64,000 bases of DNA from Stackebrandtia albiflava (GCF_007994225.1 NZ_VLLL01000011.1:62001-126000), one strand, 5' to 3'. Positions 44,130 through 54,370 are shown, counted from the stretch's first letter. A program made the numbers and translations. Notes: generated by a model not told the origin, from the sequence alone.

Positions 44130-44531
44130 TCCGGCATATCGGCGTGCGCGTCACAGTGGGCTCGCTGGATTACTGCGGCCCGCAGGATACCGCGCGCCAC
44201 AGTGAGCGGAATCATGCCCCGCCGGGGGGCCGGGGGCGGCGCTTGGGACTCCGGTCACACGCGGGCCGGTCATCCACCGTGACGACGGTTCTCCGGCGGT
44301 TACCGCCCTTCGCACATTAAGGCCCCATATCACACGGCTCTTGACAATTAGTAGGACTAAGTAGTGGGCCGATTTGACAATTCGGAATGGTGCTACCGGA
44401 GTCGCCGTCTCCAATCCCGGGCCGTTATGCACGCCTTGTCCGGATATGCGCGTGACGACATCCACTTTCAGTGGTGGGTCGGTTCCCCAAAGTCGTGATG
44501 CGAGACACAGTGAGGCGGCTCACCTGTCCAT

Positions 44532-44540
44532 CTTGTCAAG
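44532..44540. promoter_or_regulatory. CTTGTCAAG palindromic site 2
   Basis: Second exact copy in the same intergenic region, about 190 bp ahead of the binding-protein gene of importer 1. Confidence 0.4.
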
Positions 44541-44727
44541 TCAGGACGGCTGTTAATTGGCTGAATCGTTATCGTTCGGTGCATTTTTCGCGGCTTCAAT
44601 CGCCGAATCGTGGGCTAGCTTTTCCGGCACGTGGCCCGAGACGGTGTCCTCACCCTTGGCCGACGGGGCGATTTCGCCTGGCGGGCTCGGTTCAGCCATG
44701 GGAACTACAACCGATGGAGACATGACG

Positions 44728-46365
44728 GTGCGCAACAACAGACGCGTCATCACCGCCATCTCCGCCTTGGCCCTGACCGGTGTCGGTCTGGCAGCCTGTG
44801 GCGGCGGCGACGGTGGAAGCGGCAGCGGCAGCGGCAGCGACGGCACGCTGCGGCTCGGCCTGGGGGAGCCGCAGAACCTGATCCCGGCCAACATCCAGGA
44901 GACCGAGGGCGGCGAGATCGCCGACCGCCTCTACGCCGGCCTGTACACCTACGACATGGAGGGCAACCTCGCCCCGGTCCTCGCCGACGGCGTGCCCACC
45001 ACCGAGGACAACAAGGTCTGGACGATCAAGCTCCAGGAGGGCTTCACCTTCCAGAACGGTGAGGAGATCACCGCCGAGACCTTCGTGAAGTCGTGGAACT
45101 ACACCGTCTACGGCGAGAACGCCAACTACGGTGCCGGTTTCTTCAAGCAGATCGACGGCTGGGCCGAGATGCAGTTGGGTGAAGACCCCGACGGCGACGG
45201 CCCCGAAGAGGCCGCCAAGCCCGAGGCCACCGAGCTGTCCGGTGTCAAGGCCGTGGACCCGTTGACCCTCGAGGTCACCCTCGCGGAACCGTGGGTCGGC
45301 TTCCCCGTCACCCTGGGATACACCGCGTTCATGCCGATGGCGGACGAGTGCCTGGCCGACATCGACGCCTGCAACGAGACCCCGATCGGCAACGGCCCCT
45401 ACAAGATCGACGGCAAGTGGAACCACAACTCCTCCATCCACATGGAGAAGTGGGCCGACTACAAGGGCACCCAGCCGTCCATCGAGCGGATCGAGTACAA
45501 GATCTACACCGGTGACGCCACCGCGTGGCCGGACTTCGAGGCCGGCAAGATCGACATCGCCGCACCGGGCGCCGAGGAGTACGAGGTCGCCAAGGCCGAG
45601 TACGGCGACGCGATGCGCGAAGAGGAGACCGGCCAGACCTGGGGCCTGGGCTTCCCCGTCTACGACGAGAAGTTCAGCGACCCGAACGTGCGCAAGGCGT
45701 TCTCGATGGCGATCGACCGTCAGGGCTACATCGACGGCCTCTTCCAGGGCCGTTACACCGTGGCGAACTCCTACACCCCGGCCGTGATCCCGGGTTACCT
45801 GGAGGGCACCTGCGGCGAGGCGTGCACCTTCGACCCGGAGGCCGCCAAGCAGCTGCTGGCCGACACCGACTTCCCGATGGACCAGCCGGTCGAGCTGTGG
45901 GTCAACTCCGGCCCCGGTGAGGACTACCTGAAGGTGCTGGGCGACCAGCTCGCCGCCAACCTGGGCATCACCTACGAGCTGAAGACCCTGGAGTGGCCGG
46001 ACTTCCTCGGCAAGAAGGACGGCCACGAGCTGACCGGCCCCTTCCTGACCGGTTGGTCGCCCGACTACCCGCTGAACCAGAACTACCTGGAGCCGCTGTA
46101 CGGCAACGGCCCCGACGGCAACGACTTCGGCTTCCACGGTGAGGAGTTCGAGCAGCTGCTGGCCGAGGGCAACCGCGCCGAGACGCTGTCCGACGCGATG
46201 ACCAAGTACCAGGAGGCCGAGAAGGTGCTGGCGGCCGATCTGCCGGTCGCGCCGATCTGGGTCACCCGGACCGCCACGGTCATCGGCGAGAACGTCGACC
46301 CGGACTCGTTCCAGCGCAACCCGATCCTGGGCACGATCGACATCAACTCGCTGAAGTTGCTGTAG
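44728..46365 (+). CDS. Oligopeptide-binding lipoprotein (SBP family 5), importer 1
   Basis: About 545 residues. The lipoprotein signal has RNNRR, a hydrophobic core and the lipobox LAAC with Cys24, followed by a Gly/Ser linker. The body follows the DppA/OppA fold: TLRLGLGEPQNLIPANIQETEGGEIADRLYAGLYTYD, then RVITAE-like EEITAETFVKSWNYTVYGEN, PIGNGPYKIDGKW, NVRKAFSMAIDRQGYID and an FLTGWSPDYP strand. I chose GTG 44728 because GGAGA lies seven bases upstream; ATG 44722 is only one base from it. It binds peptides outside the cell for the permeases encoded next. Confidence 0.9.
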   Translation: MRNNRRVITAISALALTGVGLAACGGGDGGSGSGSGSDGTLRLGLGEPQNLIPANIQETEGGEIADRLYAGLYTYDMEGNLAPVLADGVPTTEDNKVWTIKLQEGFTFQNGEEITAETFVKSWNYTVYGENANYGAGFFKQIDGWAEMQLGEDPDGDGPEEAAKPEATELSGVKAVDPLTLEVTLAEPWVGFPVTLGYTAFMPMADECLADIDACNETPIGNGPYKIDGKWNHNSSIHMEKWADYKGTQPSIERIEYKIYTGDATAWPDFEAGKIDIAAPGAEEYEVAKAEYGDAMREEETGQTWGLGFPVYDEKFSDPNVRKAFSMAIDRQGYIDGLFQGRYTVANSYTPAVIPGYLEGTCGEACTFDPEAAKQLLADTDFPMDQPVELWVNSGPGEDYLKVLGDQLAANLGITYELKTLEWPDFLGKKDGHELTGPFLTGWSPDYPLNQNYLEPLYGNGPDGNDFGFHGEEFEQLLAEGNRAETLSDAMTKYQEAEKVLAADLPVAPIWVTRTATVIGENVDPDSFQRNPILGTIDINSLKLL

Positions 46366-46371
46366 TGCTCA

Positions 46372-46407
46372 GGTCCGTGCGGCCGGCACACGCCGGCCGC
46401 ACGGACC
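46372..46407 (+). terminator. Intercistronic hairpin after the importer 1 binding-protein gene
   Basis: Perfect 16-bp stem (arms 46372-46387 and 46392-46407) with an ACAC loop, six bases after the stop codon and about 220 bp before the permease gene. It probably reduces read-through or protects the upstream mRNA end, giving more binding protein than permease. Confidence 0.75.
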
Positions 46408-46627
46408 ACACGTCGTCCACTACTCGACGGCGTCCGTCGGGGGGCGGTCGCGGCATCGGCCGCCCCCACCAAACACACCACCCCGATCCGGTGTCGTCCA
46501 CACCGGACCGGACGCGGCGACTCCGCCGCACCGGCGCCGCGGACGCGCGGCACGAGCCGACAACCGATGACCGAGACGTACCTAAGAGGGGATCCGGTGT
46601 CCGACAACGACCGGGAGGAGGGCGACC

Positions 46628-47632
46628 GTGGGGCGTTATGTGATCCGGCGCCTGCTGCAAGCGGTGCTCACGCTGTTCTTCGTGCTCTTCCTGCTCCACT
46701 ACCTGCTGTCGCTGGCCATCCAGGTCAACGGGAACCCCGCCCGCACCTTCTTCGGCGACAAGCCCGCCACCCCGGAGCAGATCGCCGCCGTCGAGGCCAA
46801 GTTCGGCACCGACGACCCCTGCCTCGACCGGCTCGGCGACCCGTGCCTGGGGATGTTCCAGCAGCGGATGGCCGACTGGATGACCCTCGACTTCGGCACC
46901 AACTTCGACGGTTACGCGGTGACCGACGAGATCGTCCGCGCCGTGCCGCCCACCCTGATCCTGTTCGCGATCAGCACCAGCGTGTGGGTGCTGTTCGGCG
47001 TGACGACCGGCGTGCTCGCCGCGATGAAACGCGGCAGGTTCTTCGACTACCTGGTGCGCGCCGGCACCACGTTCACCGTCGCGGTCCCGACGTTCCTGCT
47101 GCTGGTCATCACACAGCAACTCGTCGGCGTCTCCCTCGGCAACTGGGCACGCGACACCTTCGGGCGCGAGAGTGTGCTGGGGATCGTCTTCCAGCCCTCC
47201 TACGACGACCGATATCCCTTCCTCTCACTCCTGGTACCGGGCATCCTGTTGGGCGCCTTCGGCATCGCCGGGATCACCCGGCTGTCCCGCACCAGCATGC
47301 TGGAGAACCTGCGCGCCGACTTCGTCCGCACCGCCAAGGCGAAGGGCCTGACCTCTCGGCGGGTGACCATCGTGCACACCCTGCGGAACTCGCTCATCCC
47401 GGTGATCACACTGGTCGGCTTCACGCTGGCCGACGCCCTGGGCGGCACCGTCATCACCGAGGGCATCTACAGCATCCCGGGCATGGGCGGCCTGGCGTAC
47501 AACGCCACCCGGGAGAACGACCTGCCCGTGGTGATCGCGATCGTGGCGATCCTGTCGGTCTGCTTCATGGTCGTCACCCTGCTCATCGACCTGCTGTACG
47601 CCGTGCTCGACCCGAGGATCCGCTATGAGTAG
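46628..47632 (+). CDS. Peptide ABC importer permease (DppB-like), importer 1
   Basis: 334 residues from GTG 46628 with GGAGGAGG just upstream. The first helix is RLLQAVLTLFFVLFLLHYLLSLAI, then an external domain, then five further helices and the EAA-type loop RADFVRTAKAKGLTSRRVTIVHTLRNSLIP, which contacts the ATPases. It ends LIDLLYAVLDPRIRYE, the family's typical C-terminus. The Cys-containing external loop (CLDRLGDPC) is also seen in a similar form in the importer 2 permease. Confidence 0.92.
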   Translation: MGRYVIRRLLQAVLTLFFVLFLLHYLLSLAIQVNGNPARTFFGDKPATPEQIAAVEAKFGTDDPCLDRLGDPCLGMFQQRMADWMTLDFGTNFDGYAVTDEIVRAVPPTLILFAISTSVWVLFGVTTGVLAAMKRGRFFDYLVRAGTTFTVAVPTFLLLVITQQLVGVSLGNWARDTFGRESVLGIVFQPSYDDRYPFLSLLVPGILLGAFGIAGITRLSRTSMLENLRADFVRTAKAKGLTSRRVTIVHTLRNSLIPVITLVGFTLADALGGTVITEGIYSIPGMGGLAYNATRENDLPVVIAIVAILSVCFMVVTLLIDLLYAVLDPRIRYE

Positions 47633-48566
47633 TGACATCAACGAACGCGTCGTCGAGGGCATCGACGAGGAACGGGAACGCCCGCAACGCGCCGCCGGGC
47701 TGTGGCGTGACGCGATCCGCGACCTGCGGAAGCGGCCCACGGTCATCATCTCGCTGTTGATCATCCTCGTGGTGCTGGCCATCGGCTTCTTCCCGTCGCT
47801 GTTCACCGACGTCGATCCGAAGGCGTGCGACATCTCCCGGAACAAGGCGCCCGCCGAACCGGGCCACCCCTTCGGGTTCAGCCACGAGGGTTGCGACTAC
47901 TTCGCGCAGACCGTCTACGGTGCGGGGCCGTCGGTCCAGCTCTCGCTCATGGTGGTCACCGGGACCCTCATCGTGGGCGGCCTGTTCGGCATCCTCGCCG
48001 GTTTCTACGGCGGATGGGTGGACGTGCTGTTCTCCCGCGCGGTCGACGTGTTCAACTCCATCCCGTTCCTGCTGGGCGCGATCCTGCTGCTGACGATGTT
48101 CCGCGACATCCAGATGCCGTTCGTCGGCGCCAGACTGCAGGCGATCATCCCGGCGGTGATCACACTGATCATCTTCGGTTGGACGAGCACCATGCGGCTG
48201 GTCAGAGCCAGCGTCATCGAGGCCCGCAACCTGGACTACGTCCACGCGGCCCGGTCGTTGGGCGCGTCCAACGCGCGGCTGATGTTCCGGCACATCCTGC
48301 CCAACGCGGTCGCCCCGGTGGTGTCGCTGATCCCGCTGTCGATCGCGGGCATGATCTCGGTCGAGGCGACGCTGTCGTTCCTGGGTCTGGGCGTGCGGAA
48401 ACCCGAGATCACGTGGGGCCTGATGATCGACGACGCCACCAAGTGGTTCGTCAACGGGTACCCGATGCTGCTGATCATCCCCAGCGCGTTCCTCATCGCG
48501 ACCGTGCTGGCCTTCGTACTGCTGGGTGACGCCATCCGCGACGCCCTGGACCCGAAACTTCGCTAG
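47625..48566 (+). CDS. Peptide ABC importer permease (DppC-like), importer 1
   Basis: 313 residues, overlapping the upstream gene by 8 bp. After a cytoplasmic N-terminus with LWRDAIRDLRKRP there are six predicted helices; the EAA loop is RNLDYVHAARSLGASNARLMFRHILPNAVAP, and the gene ends GDAIRDALDPKLR. Two Cys residues flank an external segment (ACDISRN to GCDYFAQ). It partners with the DppB-like permease. Confidence 0.93.
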   Translation: MSSDINERVVEGIDEERERPQRAAGLWRDAIRDLRKRPTVIISLLIILVVLAIGFFPSLFTDVDPKACDISRNKAPAEPGHPFGFSHEGCDYFAQTVYGAGPSVQLSLMVVTGTLIVGGLFGILAGFYGGWVDVLFSRAVDVFNSIPFLLGAILLLTMFRDIQMPFVGARLQAIIPAVITLIIFGWTSTMRLVRASVIEARNLDYVHAARSLGASNARLMFRHILPNAVAPVVSLIPLSIAGMISVEATLSFLGLGVRKPEITWGLMIDDATKWFVNGYPMLLIIPSAFLIATVLAFVLLGDAIRDALDPKLR

Positions 48567-48580
48567 ACGGGATATGAGGC

Positions 48581-49639
48581 ATGACCGTCGAACTGGACCG
48601 GCAAGGTTCGCACAACGGCTACGTGGAGGGGCTGCCCGGCTACCGGGACGACGCCCCGCTGCTGGAGGTCGAAGACCTCCAGGTGGAGTTCCACACCCGT
48701 GACGGCGTCGCCCGCGCCGTCAACGGTGTCGACTTCTCGCTGCGGGCGGGGGAGACCCTCGCGGTGGTGGGGGAGTCCGGCTCCGGCAAGAGCGTCACCG
48801 CCCAGGCGATCATGGGGATCCTGGAGGAGCCCCCCGCCCGGGTCGCCGGCGGTGAGATCCGCTTCCGGGGCGTGGACCTGCTGAAGCTGAGCGCCGAGCG
48901 CCGCCGCCGCATCCGCGCCAACCACGTCGCGATGGTGTTCCAGGACGCCCTGTCGGCGTTGAATCCGGTGTGGACGGTGGGGTTCCAGCTCGGTGAGCTG
49001 TTCCGCAAGCACCGCGGCATGTCCCGCAAGGACGCCCGCAGGCGCGCGGTCGAACTGCTCGACATGGTGCGCATCCCGGCCGCCGCGCAGCGCGTCGACG
49101 AGTACCCGCACCAGTTCTCCGGCGGAATGCGGCAGCGCGTCATGATCGCCATGGCGCTCGCCCTGGACCCGGAGGTGCTGATCGCCGACGAGCCGACCAC
49201 CGCGCTCGACGTGACCGTCCAGGCCCAGATCATGCGCCTGCTGTCGGACATCCAGGCCGAACGGCACATGGGGCTCATCCTCATCACCCACGACCTGGGC
49301 GTGGTCGCCGACGTCGCCGACGACATCACCGTCATGTACGCGGGACGCGCGGTCGAACAGGCGAACGTGCGCGACACCTTCGCCAGCCCCGCCCACCCGT
49401 ACACGAAGGCGCTGCTCAGGTCGATCCCGCGGCTCGACGTGAAGGGACAACGGCTGGAGGTCATCGCCGGCCTGCCGCCGGTGCTGACCGACATCCCGCC
49501 GGGCTGCGCCTTCGCGCCGCGATGCGGGTACGCCCAGGACGTCTGCCGCACCGAACGGCCGCCGTTGTCCACTGTCACGGCGGGCCGGTCCGCGGCGTGC
49601 CACTTCGCTTCGGAGGTCATGACCGATGACGTCAACTGA
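48581..49639 (+). CDS. Peptide ABC importer ATPase (DppD-like), importer 1
   Basis: 352 residues. Walker A is GESGSGKS at 64-71, with signature FSGGMRQR, Walker [13 protein letters not shown] and H-loop LITHDLGVV. The C-terminal oligopeptide-transporter extension has the Cys-rich iron-sulfur-type motif [15 protein letters not shown]. It overlaps the next ATPase by 14 bp. Confidence 0.95.
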   Translation: MTVELDRQGSHNGYVEGLPGYRDDAPLLEVEDLQVEFHTRDGVARAVNGVDFSLRAGETLAVVGESGSGKSVTAQAIMGILEEPPARVAGGEIRFRGVDLLKLSAERRRRIRANHVAMVFQDALSALNPVWTVGFQLGELFRKHRGMSRKDARRRAVELLDMVRIPAAAQRVDEYPHQFSGGMRQRVMIAMALALDPEVLIADEPTTALDVTVQAQIMRLLSDIQAERHMGLILITHDLGVVADVADDITVMYAGRAVEQANVRDTFASPAHPYTKALLRSIPRLDVKGQRLEVIAGLPPVLTDIPPGCAFAPRCGYAQDVCRTERPPLSTVTAGRSAACHFASEVMTDDVN

Positions 49640-50705
49640 ACCGGTGCTCCAGGTCGAAGGACTCGTCAAGCACTTCCCGATCCGCTCCGGGATCGTCTTC
49701 AAGCGGACGGTCGGGCAGGTCAAGGCCGTGGACGGCGTCGACATCACCCTCAACCGCGGTGAGACGCTCGGCGTCGTCGGCGAGTCCGGATGCGGGAAGT
49801 CGACGCTGGCCAAACTGCTCGTCGGCCTGGAGAAGCCCACCTCGGGCGCCATCCGGGTGCGCGGCGAGGACGTCACGAGGCTTGGCCGGTCGGGGATGCG
49901 GCGGCTGCGGCGCAACGTGCAGATGGTGTTCCAGGACCCGTACACCTCCCTGAACCCGCGGATGACGGTCGGCGACATCATCGGTGAGCCGTACCGGATC
50001 CACCCGGACGCGGTCCCCAAGTCGGGCCGTCGCGCCGCGGTGCGGGAACTGATCGACATGGTCGGCCTCAACCCGGATCACATCAGCCGTTATCCGCACC
50101 AGTTCTCCGGTGGGCAACGGCAACGCATCGGCATCGCCAGGGCGTTGGCCCTCAAGCCGGAGATCCTGATCTGTGACGAGCCGGTGTCTGCGCTGGACGT
50201 GTCGATCCAGGGACAGGTCATCAACCTGCTGGAGGAACTCCAGGACGAACTCGGACTGTCCTACCTCTTCATCGCCCACGACCTGTCGGTGGTGCGCCAC
50301 ATCGCCGACCGGGTCGCCGTGATGTACCTGGGCAAGGTCGCCGAGTCCGGCGAGGAGAACCAGATCTACGAACACCCGATGCACCCGTACACGCAGGCCC
50401 TGTTGTCGGCGGTCCCGGTGCCCGACCCGACACTGCGCGGGCAGCGGGACGAGATCGTCCTGGAGGGCGACGTGCCCTCGCCCGCCAACCCGCCGTCGGG
50501 ATGCCGGTTCCGGACCCGCTGCTTCAAGGCGCGCGCCGAGTGGGCGAAGACCGCCACCGACGAACAGCGGAAGAACACGCCGCTGGCCGAGCAGGCACCG
50601 GACGTGTGCAAGCAGCAGATACCGGTGCTGGAGATCCGCGAGGGCGGCGCGCACCCCAGCGCGTGTCACTACGCGCAGGAACGGGACGTCGTCCACGCGC
50701 ACTGA
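49626..50705 (+). CDS. Peptide ABC importer ATPase (DppF-like), importer 1
   Basis: 359 residues. Walker A is GESGCGKS at 52-59, with Q-loop [12 protein letters not shown], signature FSGGQRQR, Walker [14 protein letters not shown] and H-loop [12 protein letters not shown] late Cys pair (CRFRTRC) and a third Cys in PDVCKQQ form the usual C-terminal motif. The last codons (DVVHAH) lie inside a tandem repeat that continues past the stop codon. Confidence 0.95.
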   Translation: MTSTEPVLQVEGLVKHFPIRSGIVFKRTVGQVKAVDGVDITLNRGETLGVVGESGCGKSTLAKLLVGLEKPTSGAIRVRGEDVTRLGRSGMRRLRRNVQMVFQDPYTSLNPRMTVGDIIGEPYRIHPDAVPKSGRRAAVRELIDMVGLNPDHISRYPHQFSGGQRQRIGIARALALKPEILICDEPVSALDVSIQGQVINLLEELQDELGLSYLFIAHDLSVVRHIADRVAVMYLGKVAESGEENQIYEHPMHPYTQALLSAVPVPDPTLRGQRDEIVLEGDVPSPANPPSGCRFRTRCFKARAEWAKTATDEQRKNTPLAEQAPDVCKQQIPVLEIREGGAHPSACHYAQERDVVHAH

Positions 50706-50816
50706 CGGTGTGGTGTTCCTGCGCGGAGCGGTGGTGTGGTGCGCGGGAACGGGATGTCGTCCACGCGCACTGATGGTGTGGTGTTCCTGCGCGGGGAAGA
50801 CGTCGTCCACGCGCAC
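50673..50816. repeat. Tandem hairpin-bearing repeat at the end of importer operon 1
   Basis: A 54-bp unit at 50673-50726 recurs at 50741-50794 with three differences, and its 18-bp core recurs again at 50799-50816. Each full unit starts with GCGCAGGAAC or GCGCGGGAAC and ends with GTTCCTGCGC, so each can fold into a hairpin. The first unit covers the last dppF codons. Confidence 0.75.
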
Positions 50817-51446
50817 CGGGTGGCGGTCCTGCATCGCGCCGGGAGCCGGACCGCCTGACACGTCGATGTCTTCCGGCCGGTCGCACCGCGGTCGCCGCGT
50901 GGCCGCTTCTGACGCTTTTGTCAAGTCCGCCGACCCGCGTCACGGCGTCGTACGGTCGGCTCCGCACCGCCTCCGGCCCTCCGGGCGGTGGCGTGACCGG
51001 ACGGTGTCGTCGCCGCCCGTCCACAATCCGAGCGGCCGGTGACGAGTCGGCGTCCGCGCCCGTGCCGATGTCGGGGTGCCGGATCGGTCACGTCCGGTAA
51101 TTGCGCCTCCATAATCGAACCCATAATCGTCCCCTTTTCGGTTCGGGAATCGACACCGGCGGATGTTGTCGTCGGCGCAACCGCTATCTACTTGACAAGA
51201 TGTGACGGCGGTTCGTCGGCAAAGCGATGATATGCCCGTTTCAGGTTGTCCGGAACTCCCGGTTTGACCGATCCTGTGGCCAGAACTTGACCACCGTGGC
51301 CGACTTGTTATCCGACCGTTGGTTTTTCGGTGCTCTCCAGCCATGTGACGGCGAGTACGGTGTGCGACAGCAAGGTGTCGCGTGGGTCACTCATGCGACC
51401 GCGCTCGTAACCGAATCTCCGCCCCAGTGGAAAGGCCGGTGGTCCG
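50706..51446. other. Intergenic stretch between the two peptide importer operons
   Basis: About 740 bp with no supported gene. It contains the end of the tandem repeat, a one-mismatch TTTGTCAAG at 50917-50925, an exact CTTGACAAG at 51191-51199, and an AT-richer patch around 51100-51300 where the promoter of operon 2 should lie. No confident -35/-10 pair was found. Confidence 0.6.
51191..51199. promoter_or_regulatory. CTTGACAAG palindromic site 3
   Basis: Exact copy of the 9-bp palindrome, about 250 bp before the first gene of importer operon 2. Confidence 0.4.
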
Positions 51447-52535
51447 ATGAGCGATGTCGACAAGAGCTCGGCAACGCCGCACACCGAGGACACTTCTGGT
51501 CCGCAGACCAGCGACATGCCGGGTGTCGAGCCTGTCTTGGTCGCCGACATGGACGAGGAGCCCACCACCGCGGGGGTGGGAAAGCCCGCCAGTGAGATCG
51601 TCGGCCGTTCTCCGATGCAGCTGGCCTGGCTCCGGCTCAAGCGCGACCGCACCGCCAAGGTCACCGGCGCGCTCATCGTCCTCATGCTGGTGGCCGCGTA
51701 CGGGGCGCCGCTGTGGGCGCTCGTCTACGGCTACGACGCCTACGACCAGAACCCCGACAAGCTGGACGGCAGCGCCATCCCGCTGGGCGTGCTGGGCGGC
51801 GTCAGTTCCGAACACTGGCTCGGCGTCGTCCCCGGCAACGGCCAGGACGTGTTGATGACGCTGCTCTACGGCATCCGTACCTCGGTGTCGATCGCCATCG
51901 TCTCCGCGATCGTGGTGGTGGCGATCGGCGCGGTGATCGGTGCGGTCTCCGGCTACGTCGGCGGTTGGGTCGACGCGGTCATCTCCTGGTTCATCGACGT
52001 GATGCTTAGCTTCCCGTTCCTGATCTTCGCGTTGGCGATCGTCCCGATCGTCACCAACCTGATCCTGGGCGGCCCCGGCGCCAGGCCGTTGTGGTTGTCG
52101 TCGACGATGCTGATCGTCACCTTCATGGTGTTCTTCTGGATGAACACCGCCCGTCTGGTGCGAGGCCAGGTGCTCTCACTGCGGGAACGCGAGTTCGTCG
52201 AGGCGGCCCGCGCCTCCGGCGCCGGACTGGGCCACATCGTCTTCAAGCAGCTGCTGCCCAACGTGTGGGCTCCCATCCTGGTGTCGTTCTCGCTCATGGT
52301 GCCCGCCCTGGTCGCCTCCGAGGCGTACCTGGCCTTCCTCGGCATCGGCGTGGGCGAGCCGCACCCCGACCTCGGTCGGCTGGTGTCGCTGGCCGTGGGC
52401 GGTGTGAAGGCGCAGCAGGTCGGTGCCTGGTTCCTGATGATGCTCAGCGGCGGCACCATCCTGTTGCTCGTGCTGACCTTCAACATGTTCGGTGACGCGG
52501 TTCGCGACGCACTGAACCCGAAGTCTCACAAGTAG
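51447..52535 (+). CDS. Peptide ABC importer permease (DppC-like), importer 2
   Basis: 362 residues, longer than usual because of a 60-residue acidic cytoplasmic head (SDVDKSSATPHTEDTSG). Six helices follow, from VTGALIVLMLVAAYGAPLW on. The EAA loop is REREFVEAARASGAGLGHIVFKQLLPNVWAP, and the end is FGDAVRDALNPKSHK. It heads operon 2, an unusual position for this subunit, which normally follows DppB. Confidence 0.92.
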   Translation: MSDVDKSSATPHTEDTSGPQTSDMPGVEPVLVADMDEEPTTAGVGKPASEIVGRSPMQLAWLRLKRDRTAKVTGALIVLMLVAAYGAPLWALVYGYDAYDQNPDKLDGSAIPLGVLGGVSSEHWLGVVPGNGQDVLMTLLYGIRTSVSIAIVSAIVVVAIGAVIGAVSGYVGGWVDAVISWFIDVMLSFPFLIFALAIVPIVTNLILGGPGARPLWLSSTMLIVTFMVFFWMNTARLVRGQVLSLREREFVEAARASGAGLGHIVFKQLLPNVWAPILVSFSLMVPALVASEAYLAFLGIGVGEPHPDLGRLVSLAVGGVKAQQVGAWFLMMLSGGTILLLVLTFNMFGDAVRDALNPKSHK

Positions 52536-52583
52536 TGCCCGCACCCCTCGGGTCGCCGGGACGAATGAATGAGGAGTAAGGAA

Positions 52584-54341
52584 TTGAAACGACAGGCAAG
52601 ATTCATTGCCGTCGGCGGCGTCGCGATGGCGCTGCTGGTCACCGGGTGTGCAGAGAACACCGGTGACAACGGTGAAGGTGCCCAGGAACACGAGCAGAAC
52701 ACCCTGGACATCATCGGCACCGCCGAGGACTCGGTCGGTCCGGCCACCCCGGTGGAGGGCGCGGTGGAGGGTGGCGAGATCACCTTCATCCAGAACTCCG
52801 ACATGGCGCACCTGGACCCGGCCCGTAACTACGTGTCGACGTCCATGATGGTCGGTCAGGGTCTGCTGTACCGTACGCTCACCGGATACCGCGAGGACGG
52901 CGACGGAAGCCGCAAGGTCGTCGGCGACCTGGCGACCGACCCGGGCACCGACGTCAACGGTGACTGCACCGTCTGGGAGTACACCCTCAAGGACGGCCTG
53001 AAGTACGAGGACGGCACCGACATCACCGCCGACCACGTCGCCTACGGCATCTCCCGGGCCATGGCCACCGAGGAGAACGACGAGGGCGAGCGGGTTCCGA
53101 TGTACCCGGAGGGCGCGCAGTTCCTGCTGGACTGGCTCGACCCGGCCAACGAGTACGTCGGCCCCTACGAGGGTGAGGAGACCGCCCCCGGCATCGCCGT
53201 GGACGGCAACAAGATCACCTTCACCTTCGACAGCCCGCGTTGTGAGACCCCGTTCGCGGTGGCCATGCCCACCACGGCACCGATCCCGCCGGACAAGGAC
53301 ACCAAGGGCGAGTTCGACCAGATGCCGTTCTCCTCGGGTCCGTACAAGATCGAGGAGCGGGTCTTCGAGGAGCGGACCGTGCTGGTCCGCAACGAGCACT
53401 GGGACGCCAACACCGACCCGATCCGCCACGCCTACGTGGACAGCTTCGTGTTCGAGTACGGCACGCAGCCCGAGGACATCACGACCCGGTTGGCCGCCAA
53501 CGCCTCCGGTGACGAGAACCTCGCCACCTTCACCCCGGTCGACTCCAGCCAGCTGAGCAACATCGTCGGCAACAAGGCGGAGTACGAAGGCCGGTACCTG
53601 GAGGGGCCGCGGAAGTACACCTCGTACCTGAACATCAACATGAACCGGGTCACCGACCTGGCGGTCCGTCAGGCCATCAACCACGCGTTCAACCGTGACC
53701 GCTGGGTGCAGGTCAACGGTGGTGAGTACTCGGTGCTGCCGAACACCACCCTGATGGGTCCGACGGTCCCGGGTTACGTGGACTACGACGTCTACCCGTA
53801 CGACGTGGAGAAGGCGAAGGAACTGCTGGGCGGCGAGACCATCCAGCTGCGTTACGCCCACGCCGACACCGCGACCGAGGGCCGGATCGCCGCCGCCATG
53901 GTGGACGAGTTCGCCAAGGCCGGCATCGAGATCGAAGCCGTCCCGATCGACCCGCTGGACTGGTACGGCCAGATCGCCGACCCGGACAACTCGTTCGACC
54001 TGTACTGGAGCAGCTGGGGCGAGGACTGGCCGTCCGGTTCGACGGTCTTCCCGCCGCTGTACCACTCCCGGTCCATCCCGGTGGAGAACAACTACCCGTT
54101 CATCAACGTCCCCGAGCTGGACCAGAAGATCGAGGACCTGGAGTCGAGCAGTGCCGGCTTCGAGGAGACCGCCGCCCAGTGGGGTGAGCTCGGCAAGGAG
54201 ATCATGGAGAAGTACGCCCCCGTGATCCCGACCGACATCGCCTACGGCGTGTGGATCTCCGGTTCCAACGTCGGTGGTCACTACCTCTCGGAGAACATCT
54301 CCACGCTCGACGTCACCAAGCTGTTCGTGCGCGAGCCGTAA
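52584..54341 (+). CDS. Oligopeptide-binding lipoprotein (SBP family 5), importer 2
   Basis: 585 residues from TTG 52584, with GAGGAG seven bases upstream; the in-frame ATG at 52569 would place that ribosome site inside the gene. The lipobox is LVTGC with Cys22. The binding-protein body has FIQNSDMAHLDPARNYV, KYEDGTDITADHVAYGISRAM, FSSGPYKIEERVFEERTVLVRN, TDLAVRQAINHAFNRDRWVQ and LYWSSWGEDWP. It is only distantly similar to the binding protein of importer 1, so the two systems probably take different peptides. Confidence 0.9.
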   Translation: MKRQARFIAVGGVAMALLVTGCAENTGDNGEGAQEHEQNTLDIIGTAEDSVGPATPVEGAVEGGEITFIQNSDMAHLDPARNYVSTSMMVGQGLLYRTLTGYREDGDGSRKVVGDLATDPGTDVNGDCTVWEYTLKDGLKYEDGTDITADHVAYGISRAMATEENDEGERVPMYPEGAQFLLDWLDPANEYVGPYEGEETAPGIAVDGNKITFTFDSPRCETPFAVAMPTTAPIPPDKDTKGEFDQMPFSSGPYKIEERVFEERTVLVRNEHWDANTDPIRHAYVDSFVFEYGTQPEDITTRLAANASGDENLATFTPVDSSQLSNIVGNKAEYEGRYLEGPRKYTSYLNINMNRVTDLAVRQAINHAFNRDRWVQVNGGEYSVLPNTTLMGPTVPGYVDYDVYPYDVEKAKELLGGETIQLRYAHADTATEGRIAAAMVDEFAKAGIEIEAVPIDPLDWYGQIADPDNSFDLYWSSWGEDWPSGSTVFPPLYHSRSIPVENNYPFINVPELDQKIEDLESSSAGFEETAAQWGELGKEIMEKYAPVIPTDIAYGVWISGSNVGGHYLSENISTLDVTKLFVREP

Positions 54342-54370
54342 CAGGTACCGCGTCCGACAGTGAGACAACC

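Larger units (their letters stand above)
44055..44727. other. Divergent regulatory region, sdh / peptide importer 1
   Basis: About 670 bp without a gene. It holds two exact CTTGWCAAG palindromes (44121-44129 and 44532-44540) and two near matches (CTTGACAAT at 44340, TTTGACAAT at 44373). TTGACA strings at 44341 and 44374 look like -35 boxes but lack a -10 at 16-18 bp. The stretch 44540-44620 is AT-richer. The coding start of the binding protein is near 44728. Confidence 0.6.

Noticed and set aside
44341-44397. TTGACA strings as -35 boxes of importer operon 1
   Set aside because: No acceptable -10 hexamer lies 16-18 bp downstream of either string.
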